This document shows positions 51,722 to 60,610 of a stretch of 64,000 bases of DNA, one piece after another. The position numbers were made by a program, and so were the translations under genes. Origin of the DNA: Candidatus Gastranaerophilales bacterium. GTDB lineage: Bacteria; Cyanobacteriota; Vampirovibrionia; Gastranaerophilales; Gastranaerophilaceae. Below the pieces are notes generated by a model. That model was not told where the DNA came from, did not search any database, and worked only from the letters and a program-made list of their open reading frames with translations. The stretch spans positions 1 through 64,000 of the forward strand of contig CALUTJ010000003.1 of the NCBI GenBank assembly GCA_944323685.1, in the 5' to 3' direction. Every line of letters starts with the position of its first letter. Position 1 is the first letter of the stretch.

Positions 51722-51764
51722 TAACTTGTGTCGTTGTTATAGAACTTACCTTAATTTCTGTCAT

Positions 51765-52313
51765 AAAACTACCCGCTTTCGACGAATTTTACCTACAGAC
51801 ACTATAAAGAAAACGCATTATTACTTTTTATTGTCATTTTAAATAATTAATTGTTAAAATTCTTAATATAAAAGATACCCTCCGGATTGTAGAGAGTATT
51901 TTTCTATTAGCCACTGGCCATTTATCTTTTAGAAAGGGTTTATAATTCCTTGTAAGTAAGTGTGTGAAAGCGGATTTGTTTTCTTATGCCGGAATCATAA
52001 ATTTTGGCATAAGAAGGTAAATCTGCTATGCCCAACCTCTGTTATTGTAATCAGCTACAGCGTCAGAATCGCAACAGGTCTCACTGCGTTAGCCGTACAG
52101 GTGCTGTTCGATACGGTTGTCTTTGTTTGTTGCTTTTTTATAAGCTCTATAATTCTGTTATTTCATAAGTTGTGTAGGTTAAATACATTCTTGCTAAATT
52201 TTTATAATAAACATTATCTAAAGTTTAATTAAGAATTAGGCGGCTTAAAGTTTTGCGGTTAGAATATAATTAGTATATTGTTGAGTATTACTTTGGGGAA
52301 TTATAAAAAAATT
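51765..52313. other. Intergenic region upstream of the flagellar genes
   Basis: About 550 bp without a supportable gene. It includes a near-perfect hairpin ATACCCTC...GAGAGTAT followed by five T (~51878-51905) and a second hairpin CTTATGCC/GGCATAAG (51983-51990, 52006-52013). The stretch 52020-52140 has different base composition and could be a decayed gene. A TATAAT at 52265-52270 may be part of the fliP promoter. Confidence 0.4.
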
Positions 52314-53075
52314 ATGAGAAGTTTACGTAATTTTGTGAAAATTTTAACGGCAATGTTTATTGTATTTTGTACAAACACTGCTGTACATGCGGCAGTGGCT
52401 TTCCCGACAATTACAGTCGGAATGACCAATGCAAACACTCCGCAGGAATTTACACAGGGTGTGCAAATCCTTATACTTTTGACTATTTTGACACTTGCGC
52501 CGAGTATTTTTATTATGTGTACGGCGTTTATAAGGATTATTATTGTACTTGCTCTGACAAGGCAGGCTATAGGAACTTCAACCCTGCCGCCGAATCAGGT
52601 TCTTGCCGGTCTTGCGTTAATTTTGACGTTTTTTGTTATGGCTCCGACCTTTAACAAAATAAACGAAACCGCCATACAGCCTTATATGAAAAATCAGATA
52701 ACACAGCAGGTTGCGCTTGACAAAGCAATACTTCCTCTGAGGGAATTTATGATTAAACATACCGAAGAAAAAGAGCTGGGGCTGTTTTTGAGTATGGCAA
52801 AGATAGAAAAGCCTCAAAACTGGCAGGATGTTCCTACTTACACTCTTATTCCGGCTTTTGTAATAACTGAGTTAAAAACTTCTTTTAAGATAGGTTTTGT
52901 GATATTTTTACCGTTTCTGGTTATAGATATTGTTGTGGCAAGTATCCTTGTATCAATGGGTATGCTGTTTTTGCCTCCGACAACCGTTGCCATGCCGTTT
53001 AAGCTCATACTGTTCGTTATGATAGACGGCTGGTATCTTGTCACAAAAACTCTGCTTGAGGGGTTTGTGACCTGA
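52314..53075 (+). CDS. fliP: Flagellar export gate protein FliP
   Basis: The ATG at 52314 gives 253 residues with a cleavable signal peptide (MRSLRNFVKILTAMFIVFCTNTAVHA), as is usual for FliP. Family marks include L-T-L-A-P-S-I-F-I-M-C-T-A-F-I-R-I-I-I-V, P-P-N-Q-V-L-A-G-L-A-L-I-L-T-F-F-V-M-A-P and the P-A-F-V-I-T-E-L-K-T-S-F-K-I-G-F segment. FliP forms the core of the membrane export channel with FliQ and FliR. It heads a run fliP-fliQ-fliR-flhB. Confidence 0.95.
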   Translation: MRSLRNFVKILTAMFIVFCTNTAVHAAVAFPTITVGMTNANTPQEFTQGVQILILLTILTLAPSIFIMCTAFIRIIIVLALTRQAIGTSTLPPNQVLAGLALILTFFVMAPTFNKINETAIQPYMKNQITQQVALDKAILPLREFMIKHTEEKELGLFLSMAKIEKPQNWQDVPTYTLIPAFVITELKTSFKIGFVIFLPFLVIDIVVASILVSMGMLFLPPTTVAMPFKLILFVMIDGWYLVTKTLLEGFVT

Positions 53076-53129
53076 TTTTAAACTCAAAATATACTGTACG
53101 TTTAATTAAACAAAAGGAAAATTTTATAA

Positions 53130-53399
53130 ATGGAAGACGCAGTCTTTTTAACGCTTACACAAAATGTTTTAATACTTATTTTAATACTTTCCACGCCCGT
53201 GCTTGTTATAAGTATGGTTGTTGGGCTTGTGATAAGTATATTTCAAGCGGTTACGCAGATACAGGAGTCTACGTTAACTTTTGTACCTAAGATTATTGCA
53301 GGTATTTTGACTTTGATTATACTTATGCCGTGGATGCTCAATATGTTTGTGGCACGGTCTACGGAAATGTTTGAATACATACAAACGATGATAAAATGA
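53130..53399 (+). CDS. fliQ: Flagellar export gate protein FliQ
   Basis: This 89-residue protein has two hydrophobic helices and the FliQ core G-L-V-I-S-I-F-Q-A-V-T-Q-I-Q-E-S-T-L-T-F-V-P-K. AAAGGAAAA lies upstream of the ATG. In the export gate FliQ surrounds the FliP-FliR core. Confidence 0.96.
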   Translation: MEDAVFLTLTQNVLILILILSTPVLVISMVVGLVISIFQAVTQIQESTLTFVPKIIAGILTLIILMPWMLNMFVARSTEMFEYIQTMIK

Positions 53400-53418
53400 C
53401 AAAGACGGGGGATAAAAC

Positions 53419-54204
53419 TTGCAGCCTAACTTGCTAACAATATTTTCACCGTCGAATATTTTGATTTTTGTACTGATTTTTACCAGAATAAGCGGTATGA
53501 TTTTTTCCATGCCGTTGATTTCAACTTATCCTATACCGCAGCAGGTCAAAATATGGCTCGGGGCACTGGTTGCGTTTATATTGTTCCCTATGGTTGCGGC
53601 ACATCAGTCATTTATTGTTCCGCACAGCATACCCGAGGTGCTTGTGTACCTTGTCAGAGAATTTGCTATCGGTTACGTTATAGGTTTTTGTGCCAACTTT
53701 CTTTTTGCTGCGGTCCAAATTGCGGGGGAATTTGTCAGCATTCAGATAGGTGTTTCCATGAGTCAGGTGCTTGACCCGACGACAGGTGAAAGTACTCAGA
53801 TTCTGTCTCAAATGTACACATATCTTGCTACAATGGTTTTTATAGGGCTTAATGCGCATCAGTGGCTGTTTGCTGCTATTTATAAAAGTTTTCAGACATT
53901 CCCTCCGGGGATTGAGTATATTTTTACGGGCAATATTGTCTCGCAGGTTTTACATATGTCTTCCGAGATGTTTGTAATAGGTATAAGTATGATTTTGCCC
54001 ATATTCTGTGTTATGTTTGTATCAGAAGTATTAATGGGCTTTATGTCCAAAATGATGCCGCAGATGAATATATTTATGGTAGCAATACCGCTTAAAATAT
54101 ATATAGGTATCATTTTGATATTAATGTTTTTATCACCAACGGTAAGTTATCTTGTTGCCGTGACGGAAAATTATCTGAAAGGTATTTTAAACCTGTTTAT
54201 GTAA
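53419..54204 (+). CDS. fliR: Flagellar export gate protein FliR
   Basis: This 261-residue protein is read from a TTG start at 53419 with GGGGGAT upstream. It has multiple membrane segments, with family marks R-I-S-G-M-I-F-S-M-P, G-E-F-V-S-I-Q-I-G-V-S-M-S-Q-V-L-D-P and the C-terminal M-P-Q-M-N-I-F-M-V-A-I-P-L-K-I. It completes the FliP-FliQ-FliR channel through which flagellin and hook proteins pass. Confidence 0.95.
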   Translation: MQPNLLTIFSPSNILIFVLIFTRISGMIFSMPLISTYPIPQQVKIWLGALVAFILFPMVAAHQSFIVPHSIPEVLVYLVREFAIGYVIGFCANFLFAAVQIAGEFVSIQIGVSMSQVLDPTTGESTQILSQMYTYLATMVFIGLNAHQWLFAAIYKSFQTFPPGIEYIFTGNIVSQVLHMSSEMFVIGISMILPIFCVMFVSEVLMGFMSKMMPQMNIFMVAIPLKIYIGIILILMFLSPTVSYLVAVTENYLKGILNLFM

Positions 54205-54215
54205 AAAGGTAAAAT

Positions 54216-55331
54216 ATGGCAGACGAAAAAACGGAAGAGGCGACCCCCAAGCGGCGGGAAGACGAGCGAAAAAAAGGGAATATTTCACGAAGTCAGGACA
54301 TGACGGCAGCATTGACCGTCACTGTCGGTGTTGGTCTGCTTTTTGTTATGGCGCCTCATATTCTGGAAAAGCTTAAAAACCTTTTATATTATACGCTTAC
54401 GCACCTTGACCCGAAAACTATCGAAACCGATGATATAATAGCGCTTTTTGCACCTTATGCCAAAGTTACGGGGGAAATGCTTCTGCCGTTTTTGTTGGGG
54501 CTTGCGCTGGCTACCGTCTTGATAATGAGAATTCAAGTCGGGGCGTTATTTGCCACGGAAAAAATAAAACCCAAACTCGATAAATTCCAGCCGGCTAATA
54601 TGGTTCAACAGCTCAAGCGTATGTTTAACCCGTTTGAGCCGAAAAATCTTATTGAAATCACAAAGTCATTTTTAAAAGTCGGAATTGTCGGTTATTGCGG
54701 TTTTTCTACGGTAATGGGCAGAAAAGATGAACTTTTGGGGCTGCTCGGGGTCGATATAAACACTGCTTTTATAGTTCTGGCAAGTATTTTAACCCAGATG
54801 ATTTTAAACATTATTGTTGCGATGCTTATTATAGGTTTTATTGACAAAAAATATTCGGATTATGAATACAACAAGTCGATAAAAATGACTAAACAGGAAA
54901 TAAAAGACGAATGGAAAAACATGGAAGGGGATCCTGTCATCAAGTCAAAACTGAAATCCGCACAGATGCAGTTTATGAAACAGAAGATGATGAGCGCAGT
55001 TCCGACGGCAGATGTAGTTGTCGCAAACCCTACACATTTTTCAGTTGCGCTAAAATATGACAAATCAATTGCTCCGGCGCCTGTTGTGGTAGCAAAAGGC
55101 GTTGATTATATGGCGTTTAAAATTCGTGAAATCGCAAAAGCAAACAATGTTCCTATTGTGGAAAACAAACCTCTTGCCAGATCCTTATACAAGCTTGTTA
55201 AGGTCGATGAAGTTATACCAGCCGAACTTTACGTTGCTGTTGCGGAAATTCTTGCATTTGTTTACGGCAAAGAAGGCCCGCCGAGTATGAAAATTAACAA
55301 CCCTGATTTGAATCCGAACGCAAGAAGATAA
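54216..55331 (+). CDS. flhB: Flagellar export switch protein FlhB
   Basis: This is a 371-residue protein. The N-terminal A-D-E-K-T-E-E-A-T-P-K-R-R-E-D-E-R-K-K-G motif is typical; four membrane segments follow. The autocleavage site N-P-T-H lies at 271-274. FlhB cleavage switches substrate specificity from hook to filament proteins. It follows fliR by 11 bp. flhA, normally its partner, is not in the window after flhB, where a converging glutaredoxin gene lies. Confidence 0.96.
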   Translation: MADEKTEEATPKRREDERKKGNISRSQDMTAALTVTVGVGLLFVMAPHILEKLKNLLYYTLTHLDPKTIETDDIIALFAPYAKVTGEMLLPFLLGLALATVLIMRIQVGALFATEKIKPKLDKFQPANMVQQLKRMFNPFEPKNLIEITKSFLKVGIVGYCGFSTVMGRKDELLGLLGVDINTAFIVLASILTQMILNIIVAMLIIGFIDKKYSDYEYNKSIKMTKQEIKDEWKNMEGDPVIKSKLKSAQMQFMKQKMMSAVPTADVVVANPTHFSVALKYDKSIAPAPVVVAKGVDYMAFKIREIAKANNVPIVENKPLARSLYKLVKVDEVIPAELYVAVAEILAFVYGKEGPPSMKINNPDLNPNARR

Positions 55332-55338
55332 GTCAGCA

Positions 55339-55608
55339 TTAATTGAGATACCGGTTTAATTTTCCTGATTCAATTAATTCTTTTAACTCACCGTAACCGC
55401 CTATATGTTTGCCGTTAATGATTATCTGCGGTACAGTTGCACGTCCTGACGGAATTTCAAAAAGTTCTGCAAGTTTGTGACGGATTTCTTCTTCATTATG
55501 GGAGATGTCGTACTCCGTATAGTCAAGATAGTTGTCCTTTAGCTTTTCTTTGGCTTTTTTACAAAAAGGACAGGTCGGTAATGTATAAATTTCTATGTCG
55601 TTAGTCAT
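55339..55608 (-). CDS. Glutaredoxin
   Basis: This is an 89-residue protein. Active site C-P-F-C (13-16) after a T-L-P-T strand, T-V-P-Q-I-I-I-N (the cis-Pro loop) and G-G-Y-G-E-L, typical for dithiol glutaredoxin of the GrxC type, which reduces disulfides using glutathione or a similar thiol. Converges with flhB with a 7-bp gap. Confidence 0.93.
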   Translation of the reverse strand: MTNDIEIYTLPTCPFCKKAKEKLKDNYLDYTEYDISHNEEEIRHKLAELFEIPSGRATVPQIIINGKHIGGYGELKELIESGKLNRYLN

Positions 55609-55661
55609 AAAAAGATTATGAATCGATTTTTGAAAAATTTAACTGCCCGACAGTCTGATTT

Positions 55662-56129
55662 TTACACACCTGCAATGCGAGAGAATATTGAATTTGCAAC
55701 ATCTATAAGCGTATTACCCAAAAAGACAAGCATTAAAAATATGGCAAACCATTTTTGTATATCTTTTACAAGTATTACTCTTTTTTTAGAACGCTGGTCT
55801 GTAAGTTCTTTATATTCTTCTTTATTCGGGGCTTTTGGCAGGTCTTCTTCGAGTTTTTCTATAACGGAATTGTATTTTATTTTGATTATGGAAGCGTATG
55901 CGTCCTGATTTGATATCCACATTACACAAAACGCAATACCAAAAATATCAATACCCAGCAGTAAAAAATATTCAGTAGGCAAAAGCATTTTTGCAAAAAT
56001 CAGCATAAACAAAAATATTGCACAGAGTATCATAAAAAATCTGTTTATGGCAAAAGTGCGGTTAATAAAACTTTCTTTCATTTCGTTATAGATTCTGTAT
56101 TGCTCCAGTATTAAATGTTTTTCGTCCAT
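55662..56129 (-). CDS. Small membrane protein with N-terminal helical region
   Basis: This 155-residue protein has an N-terminal helix (LEQYRIYNEMKESFINRT) followed by two membrane segments close together (FFMILCAIFLFMLIFAKMLL and YFLLLGIDIFGIAFCVMWI), a charged region, and a third near the C-terminus (WFAIFLMLVFLGNTLIDVA). The layout resembles small integral membrane proteins of the RipA/SLATT-like type, though I would not assign it firmly. GGAGAG upstream of the ATG. Confidence 0.6.
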   Translation of the reverse strand: MDEKHLILEQYRIYNEMKESFINRTFAINRFFMILCAIFLFMLIFAKMLLPTEYFLLLGIDIFGIAFCVMWISNQDAYASIIKIKYNSVIEKLEEDLPKAPNKEEYKELTDQRSKKRVILVKDIQKWFAIFLMLVFLGNTLIDVANSIFSRIAGV

Positions 56130-56279
56130 AGAAAACTCTCCGCTAAGTGATGATAAGATAATTGTATCATTATAAAAATTTCTTATAAAAATTGATAACT
56201 TATGTTACAAGAAAATTATAAAATAGCAAAAAAATTTAATTATGCGTTTTATACTTGTAAGTGTAAGGAGTGTGAAAAC

Positions 56280-56612
56280 ATGATTCAACCTTTAAATTAT
56301 ACAAATGCAAACTACGTGGCAAGCCAAAAACAGTCTTTTGGCCAAAATCCCGAAACTGTATCAGGACGCAAAAGACCGTCAACAGCAGCCAGACTGGCAG
56401 GTTACACAGCTACACAGTTTGCGGCAGGTGCTATTGTCAGCGGTATTTTTGACGGTTTGACAAACCTTTACAGAGCAATTGCTAAAAACAAACCGGCAAT
56501 GCCTCTTAAAGAAATGGCAGGACGCGCTGGATTTACCGGTGCTGCTTTCGCTGTTATCGGGCTTGTGTTCACTGCAATTGGCGCAGCTATGGCGAGAAGA
56601 AAAGATAACTAA
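56280..56612 (+). CDS. Small motif-bearing membrane protein (110 aa)
   Basis: The ATG at 56280 follows AAGGAG by nine bases; an upstream TTG extension is unlikely. S-F-G-Q-N lies at 19-23 after a short hydrophobic-polar N-terminus (MIQPLNYTNANYVASQ). Two hydrophobic segments follow (AARLAGYTATQFAAGAIVSGI and AGRAGFTGAAFAVIGLVFTAIGAAM) with Gly/Ala-rich zipper character. No domain recognised. It shows the same N-terminal motif attached to a minimal membrane protein, followed by a strong terminator. Confidence 0.72.
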   Translation: MIQPLNYTNANYVASQKQSFGQNPETVSGRKRPSTAARLAGYTATQFAAGAIVSGIFDGLTNLYRAIAKNKPAMPLKEMAGRAGFTGAAFAVIGLVFTAIGAAMARRKDN

Positions 56613-56646
56613 TTTCTGTTTAACTACAACAAAAATATAGCAACCC

Positions 56647-56680
56647 AAAAAGTCGTGTATAATTCTATACATGGCTTTTT
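56647..56680 (+). terminator. Intrinsic terminator
   Basis: AAAAAG-TCG-TGTATA (56647-56661) pairs with TATACA-TGG-CTTTTT (56666-56680) through a 15-bp stem with two wobble pairs and a 4-base loop, ending in five T. It closes the small membrane protein gene. Confidence 0.8.
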
Positions 56681-56890
56681 GTATAAACGAAACTTATTTC
56701 TAATCTAGTGTCGCAGTTGCCGCCTCTAGCCTTCAAGCCGTCACTGCTCACCTTTGCCTTCTTTTTCGGCTGAACTGTGGTGAAGCCTGAAAAATGGCTT
56801 CACTATGTGAACAATGTGACACTCCAAAAATTCGTTCACGTCGCTTTGCTCCTTATCACGAATTTTTCTCGGACAAATTAAATCTTTTTT
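56681..56890. other. Intergenic region with hairpin
   Basis: A perfect stem GTGAAGCC/GGCTTCAC at 56780-56787 and 56796-56803 lies in a GC-richer segment upstream of the BRO-N gene. No gene is seen. It may be a leader structure or a dispersed intergenic repeat. Confidence 0.4.
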
Positions 56891-57730
56891 ATGCAGCGTC
56901 ATAGAACAAGCCTTTTTCTACAACCTGATTATGAAAAATGGTATTTTTCTGTTATTGATATTATTAGTATCCTAACAGAGAGTAAAAATCCAAGAAGATA
57001 TTGGAGTGATTTAAAGATAAAACTCTCTGATGAAGAGGGTTTTAGTCAGTTGTACGAAAAAATCGTACAACTGAAATTAACATCATCTGACGGTAAAAAA
57101 TACAATACAGATTGTGCTGATGTAGAAACTCTTTTGCGTATTATACAATCTATTCCGAGCAAAAAAGCAGAACCGGTTAAACAGTGGCTTGCCCGTGTAG
57201 GTTATGAAAGGATGAAAGAGCTTGCAGATCCATCCACTGCACTGGATAGAGCAAGAGATATATGGCAAAAACAGGGCAGAAGTGCAAAATGGATTCAGCA
57301 AAGAATGTCCGGTCAGGAAACCAGAAATAAACTGACTGATTACTGGGCTGAACACGGAATAGAAGAAAGCAACGAATTTGCCATACTTACAAACATTATT
57401 CATCAGGAATGGACAGGATTAACTGTCAAAGAACATAAACAATTGAAAAATTTGAAGTCGCAAAACCTTCGTGACCATATGTCAGAGGCGGAATTGATTT
57501 TTACAGCACCGGCGGAACTTTCCACACGGCAAATTGCAGAAAGCGAAGAAGCAACAGGCTTTTCTGAAAATAAACAGTCAGCAAAACGAGGCGGTAATAT
57601 AGCTAAACAAGCCCGTGAAAAACTTGAACTTGAAACCGGCAAAAAAGTTGTAACAGGAGAAAACTTTTTGCCTGAAAGAAAACAAAATCAAATTAATAAT
57701 AAAAATAAAAGCAATAAAAAAGAGGCTTAG
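56891..57730 (+). CDS. BRO-N domain protein
   Basis: This 279-residue protein shows the BRO-N pattern K-W-Y-F-S-V-I-D-I-I-S-I-L-T-E-S-K-N-P-R-R-Y-W, then T-L-L-R-I-I-Q-S-I-P-S-K-K-A-E-P and W-L-A-R-V-G-Y-E-R. The rest matches the long bacterial form with E-L-T-D-Y-W and a C-terminal Lys-rich tail. BRO-N domains bind DNA and are common in phage antirepressors; chromosomal copies are widespread. Start ATG at 56891 has no clear ribosome site. Confidence 0.87.
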   Translation: MQRHRTSLFLQPDYEKWYFSVIDIISILTESKNPRRYWSDLKIKLSDEEGFSQLYEKIVQLKLTSSDGKKYNTDCADVETLLRIIQSIPSKKAEPVKQWLARVGYERMKELADPSTALDRARDIWQKQGRSAKWIQQRMSGQETRNKLTDYWAEHGIEESNEFAILTNIIHQEWTGLTVKEHKQLKNLKSQNLRDHMSEAELIFTAPAELSTRQIAESEEATGFSENKQSAKRGGNIAKQAREKLELETGKKVVTGENFLPERKQNQINNKNKSNKKEA

Positions 57731-57744
57731 CGCCTCTTTTTTTT
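57716..57744. terminator. Bidirectional intrinsic terminator
   Basis: A-run, GAGGC (57722-57726), loop TTAGC, GCCTC (57732-57736), then eight T. It overlaps the BRO-N stop codon and can also end transcription of the leftward tRNA. Confidence 0.88.
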
Positions 57745-57782
57745 ATAGTGTCGGTTTAAATTAATAAACCGTCTGTTTTAAA

Positions 57783-57858
57783 TGGTACTCCCAAGGGGAT
57801 TTGAACCCCTGTCGCATCCGTGAAAGGGATGTGTCCTAGGCCTCTAGACGATGGGAGC
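57783..57858 (-). tRNA. trnE: tRNA-Glu (anticodon UUC)
   Basis: The reverse complement folds as a cloverleaf of 76 nt including an encoded CCA: acceptor GCTCCCA/TGGGAGT, D-arm with GTCTAGAGGCCTAGGAC, anticodon loop CTTTCAC giving UUC, and the T-loop GGTTCAAATCC. The D-arm and anticodon arm match tRNA-Glu of bacteria and cyanobacteria. Confidence 0.96.
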
Positions 57859-58003
57859 CTGTAAACAAAGATGAATTTCATCTCGACTGTATGCATAATA
57901 ATATCTAAGACATAATTCGATGTCAACAAAGTTTTTATATATAAATTTCAGAATTGAAAAAACCCCTGTTTTATAGTAAATTTCTTTTATAAGTGAGGAG
58001 CGT

Positions 58004-60598
58004 ATGTCAAAACCGGAAATAAATTATATTAACAGCATGGATGTTGATATCAACGAAGCAACCCCCATGCTTAAGCAGTTTTTAGAAATAAAAAGAAACA
58101 ATCAAGACGTACTTTTGTTGTATCGTATGGGTGATTTTTACGAAACTTTTTTTGAGGACGCTCTGACTCTCTCAAAAGATCTGGAGATTACATTAACAAG
58201 CCGTGAAGGCGGTTCATTAGGCCGTATTCCAATGGCGGGCATACCGGCAAAAGCGGTAGATAATTATCTGCCAAAACTTCTTGAGAAAGGACACAAAATT
58301 TCTATTTGTGAACAATTAGAAGACCCTGCCCTCGCCAAAGGTCTGGTTAAAAGAGATATCATAAAAACTATTACTGCCGGAACCCTGACAGAAGACAGCC
58401 TTTTAAAATCAAATTCCAATAACTACCTTGCATCAGTGATAAAAGATAAAAAATCAAATCTGTACGGACTTGCATACACTGATATTTCTACCGGAGAATT
58501 TAAAGTTACCCAAACCGATTTTGAACAGCTTTTAAGCGAGCTTTCCCGTATAAAACCGACAGAGGTTGTTGCGCCTAAAATTTCTCAAAAAGTTTTGCCG
58601 TTTCAATATGTCGGTAACGAGCTTATTGATTTACCGGAAGAAATTACAAACAATTACAACTGTTCAAAAATGAGTTATGCTGCATTTGACGTTGACAGGG
58701 CTGAAAAAAACATAAAAGAAATCTTTAAAGTGGATTCTGCTGACGCGTTTGGTTTTTCGCAGTGTAAAACCGGCTTTTGTGCGGCAGGGGCTATAATTGA
58801 GTATCTTTTTAAAACCCAGCAGGAAAATTTTCCAAAATTTGAAAAAATTACCCAATACAGCCTGAACCAGTATGTTTCAATAGACGCAAACACAAGAAGA
58901 AACCTTGAATTAACGGAAACTTCAAGAGATAAAGCAAAATATGGCAGTCTTTTGTGGGCAGTTGACAACACAAAGACAAATATGGGTTCAAGACAGCTGA
59001 AAAAATGGATTCATCAGCCGCTAAAGAATATAGAAAATATTACACAAAGACAGGATGCTGTTGAAGAACTCATAAAAAACACACCCGAAAGAATAAAATT
59101 AATCGGCCTTTTGGAAAAAGTCTACGACATCCAGCGTCTTTCAACGAGAATAAGCAACAATACCGCAAACCCCAGAGATTTTATTGCGTTAAAAGATACA
59201 ATTGAGTTGCTGCCGGCGTTCAGCGAGGTGTTAAAAAATTTCAATTCAAAACTTTTGACAAAATTAAGCGTAGTTAAAACAAATCTCACTGATTTTGCTG
59301 AAATTATAGATAAAACAATAAAAGAAGACGCTCCGATTACCCTGAAAGACGGAGGTGTTATAAAAGAAGGTGTATCAGGTGATTTAGACTATTACAGAGA
59401 ACTTTTAACCGGCGGAAAAAACTGGCTTATTGATTTTGAAAACAAACAAAAAGAAGAAACCGGCATAAAATTTTTAAAAGTCGGCTTTTCAAAGACTTTC
59501 GGCTATTTTATCGAAGTTTCTAACTCAAACCTTAACATGGTGCCTGAGCATTACATAAGACGCCAAACGCTCACAAACGGTGAAAGATATGTCACTGAAG
59601 AACTGAAAAAACACGAGTCCGATGTGCTTTCCGCTCAAACAAAATCGGTTGAATTGGAATCAAAAATATTTTCTGACTTAAGAGAATATTCCAAGGAATT
59701 TGTTGAGCCTGTAAGAGAGGTTGCGGAATCCATCGCGGATATGGACGTACTTGTTTCTTTTGCGGTGTGTGCAATAGAAAACAAATACACAAGACCGCTT
59801 ATAACAGATTCAAATGAACTTTATATAAAAGAAGGGCGTCACCCTGTATTAGAAAAAATTCTGCCTATGGGCAAGTATGTTTCTAATGATTTAAAGCTTG
59901 TTGCAGACAACCGGTCGCAGCAGGATACACAGTTTATGATACTTACAGGTCCGAACATGGCAGGTAAGTCTACCTATATGCGTCAGAATGCATTGATTGT
60001 TATACTTGCGCAAATCGGAAGTTTTGTTCCCTGCGATGCTGCCAGAATAGGAGTGGTGGACAAGATTTTCACAAGGGTCGGTGCTGTTGACGATTTATCT
60101 CTGGGGCAGTCCACATTTATGGTGGAAATGAACGAAACCGCATTTATTTTAAATTCTGCTACCGAAAAAAGTCTTATCCTGCTTGATGAAATCGGCAGAG
60201 GCACAAGCACTTATGACGGTGTGGCTATAGCATGGAGCGTTGCGGAATATATTGCCACAAAAATAAAAGCAAGAACAATTTTTGCCACACATTATCACGA
60301 ACTTAACGTTATGAGTTCTATTTTCCCTCAGATTAAAAACTATCGCGTGACAATATCGGAAAACAACGGCGAAATTATCTTTTTAAGAAAAGTTATCGAA
60401 GGCTCTGCAAGCAAAAGCTACGGTATTCAGGTCGCAAAAATGGCCGGTTTGCCTCAATCAGTAATAAAAACCGCAGAAGATATGATGACAAAAATGCAGG
60501 TCGATTATTCAAAAGATTTGTCGGCAAACAAACGCAAGCCAAAAATTCCGACACCTGAAGTACCGCAGTTGTCTTTGCTTTTTGACAATAAAGACTAA
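58004..60598 (+). CDS. mutS: DNA mismatch repair protein MutS
   Basis: This is an 864-residue protein. The mismatch-recognition motif G-D-F-Y-E-T-F-F (Phe-x-Glu type) is near residue 45, and the ATPase domain has Walker A G-P-N-M-A-G-K-S-T (~648-656), L-L-D-E-I-G-R-G-T-S-T-Y-D-G and T-H-Y-H-E-L. The length fits MutS1. It recognises base mispairs and starts repair. AGTGAGGAGCG lies before the ATG. It converges with the XRE gene. Confidence 0.98.
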   Translation: MSKPEINYINSMDVDINEATPMLKQFLEIKRNNQDVLLLYRMGDFYETFFEDALTLSKDLEITLTSREGGSLGRIPMAGIPAKAVDNYLPKLLEKGHKISICEQLEDPALAKGLVKRDIIKTITAGTLTEDSLLKSNSNNYLASVIKDKKSNLYGLAYTDISTGEFKVTQTDFEQLLSELSRIKPTEVVAPKISQKVLPFQYVGNELIDLPEEITNNYNCSKMSYAAFDVDRAEKNIKEIFKVDSADAFGFSQCKTGFCAAGAIIEYLFKTQQENFPKFEKITQYSLNQYVSIDANTRRNLELTETSRDKAKYGSLLWAVDNTKTNMGSRQLKKWIHQPLKNIENITQRQDAVEELIKNTPERIKLIGLLEKVYDIQRLSTRISNNTANPRDFIALKDTIELLPAFSEVLKNFNSKLLTKLSVVKTNLTDFAEIIDKTIKEDAPITLKDGGVIKEGVSGDLDYYRELLTGGKNWLIDFENKQKEETGIKFLKVGFSKTFGYFIEVSNSNLNMVPEHYIRRQTLTNGERYVTEELKKHESDVLSAQTKSVELESKIFSDLREYSKEFVEPVREVAESIADMDVLVSFAVCAIENKYTRPLITDSNELYIKEGRHPVLEKILPMGKYVSNDLKLVADNRSQQDTQFMILTGPNMAGKSTYMRQNALIVILAQIGSFVPCDAARIGVVDKIFTRVGAVDDLSLGQSTFMVEMNETAFILNSATEKSLILLDEIGRGTSTYDGVAIAWSVAEYIATKIKARTIFATHYHELNVMSSIFPQIKNYRVTISENNGEIIFLRKVIEGSASKSYGIQVAKMAGLPQSVIKTAEDMMTKMQVDYSKDLSANKRKPKIPTPEVPQLSLLFDNKD

Positions 60599-60610
60599 GC
60601 TGTTTAAAAA

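Noticed and set aside
51960..52232. 90-codon rightward open frame before fliP
   Set aside because: Cys/Phe-rich, no ribosome site, no recognisable family; more likely decayed or intergenic DNA.
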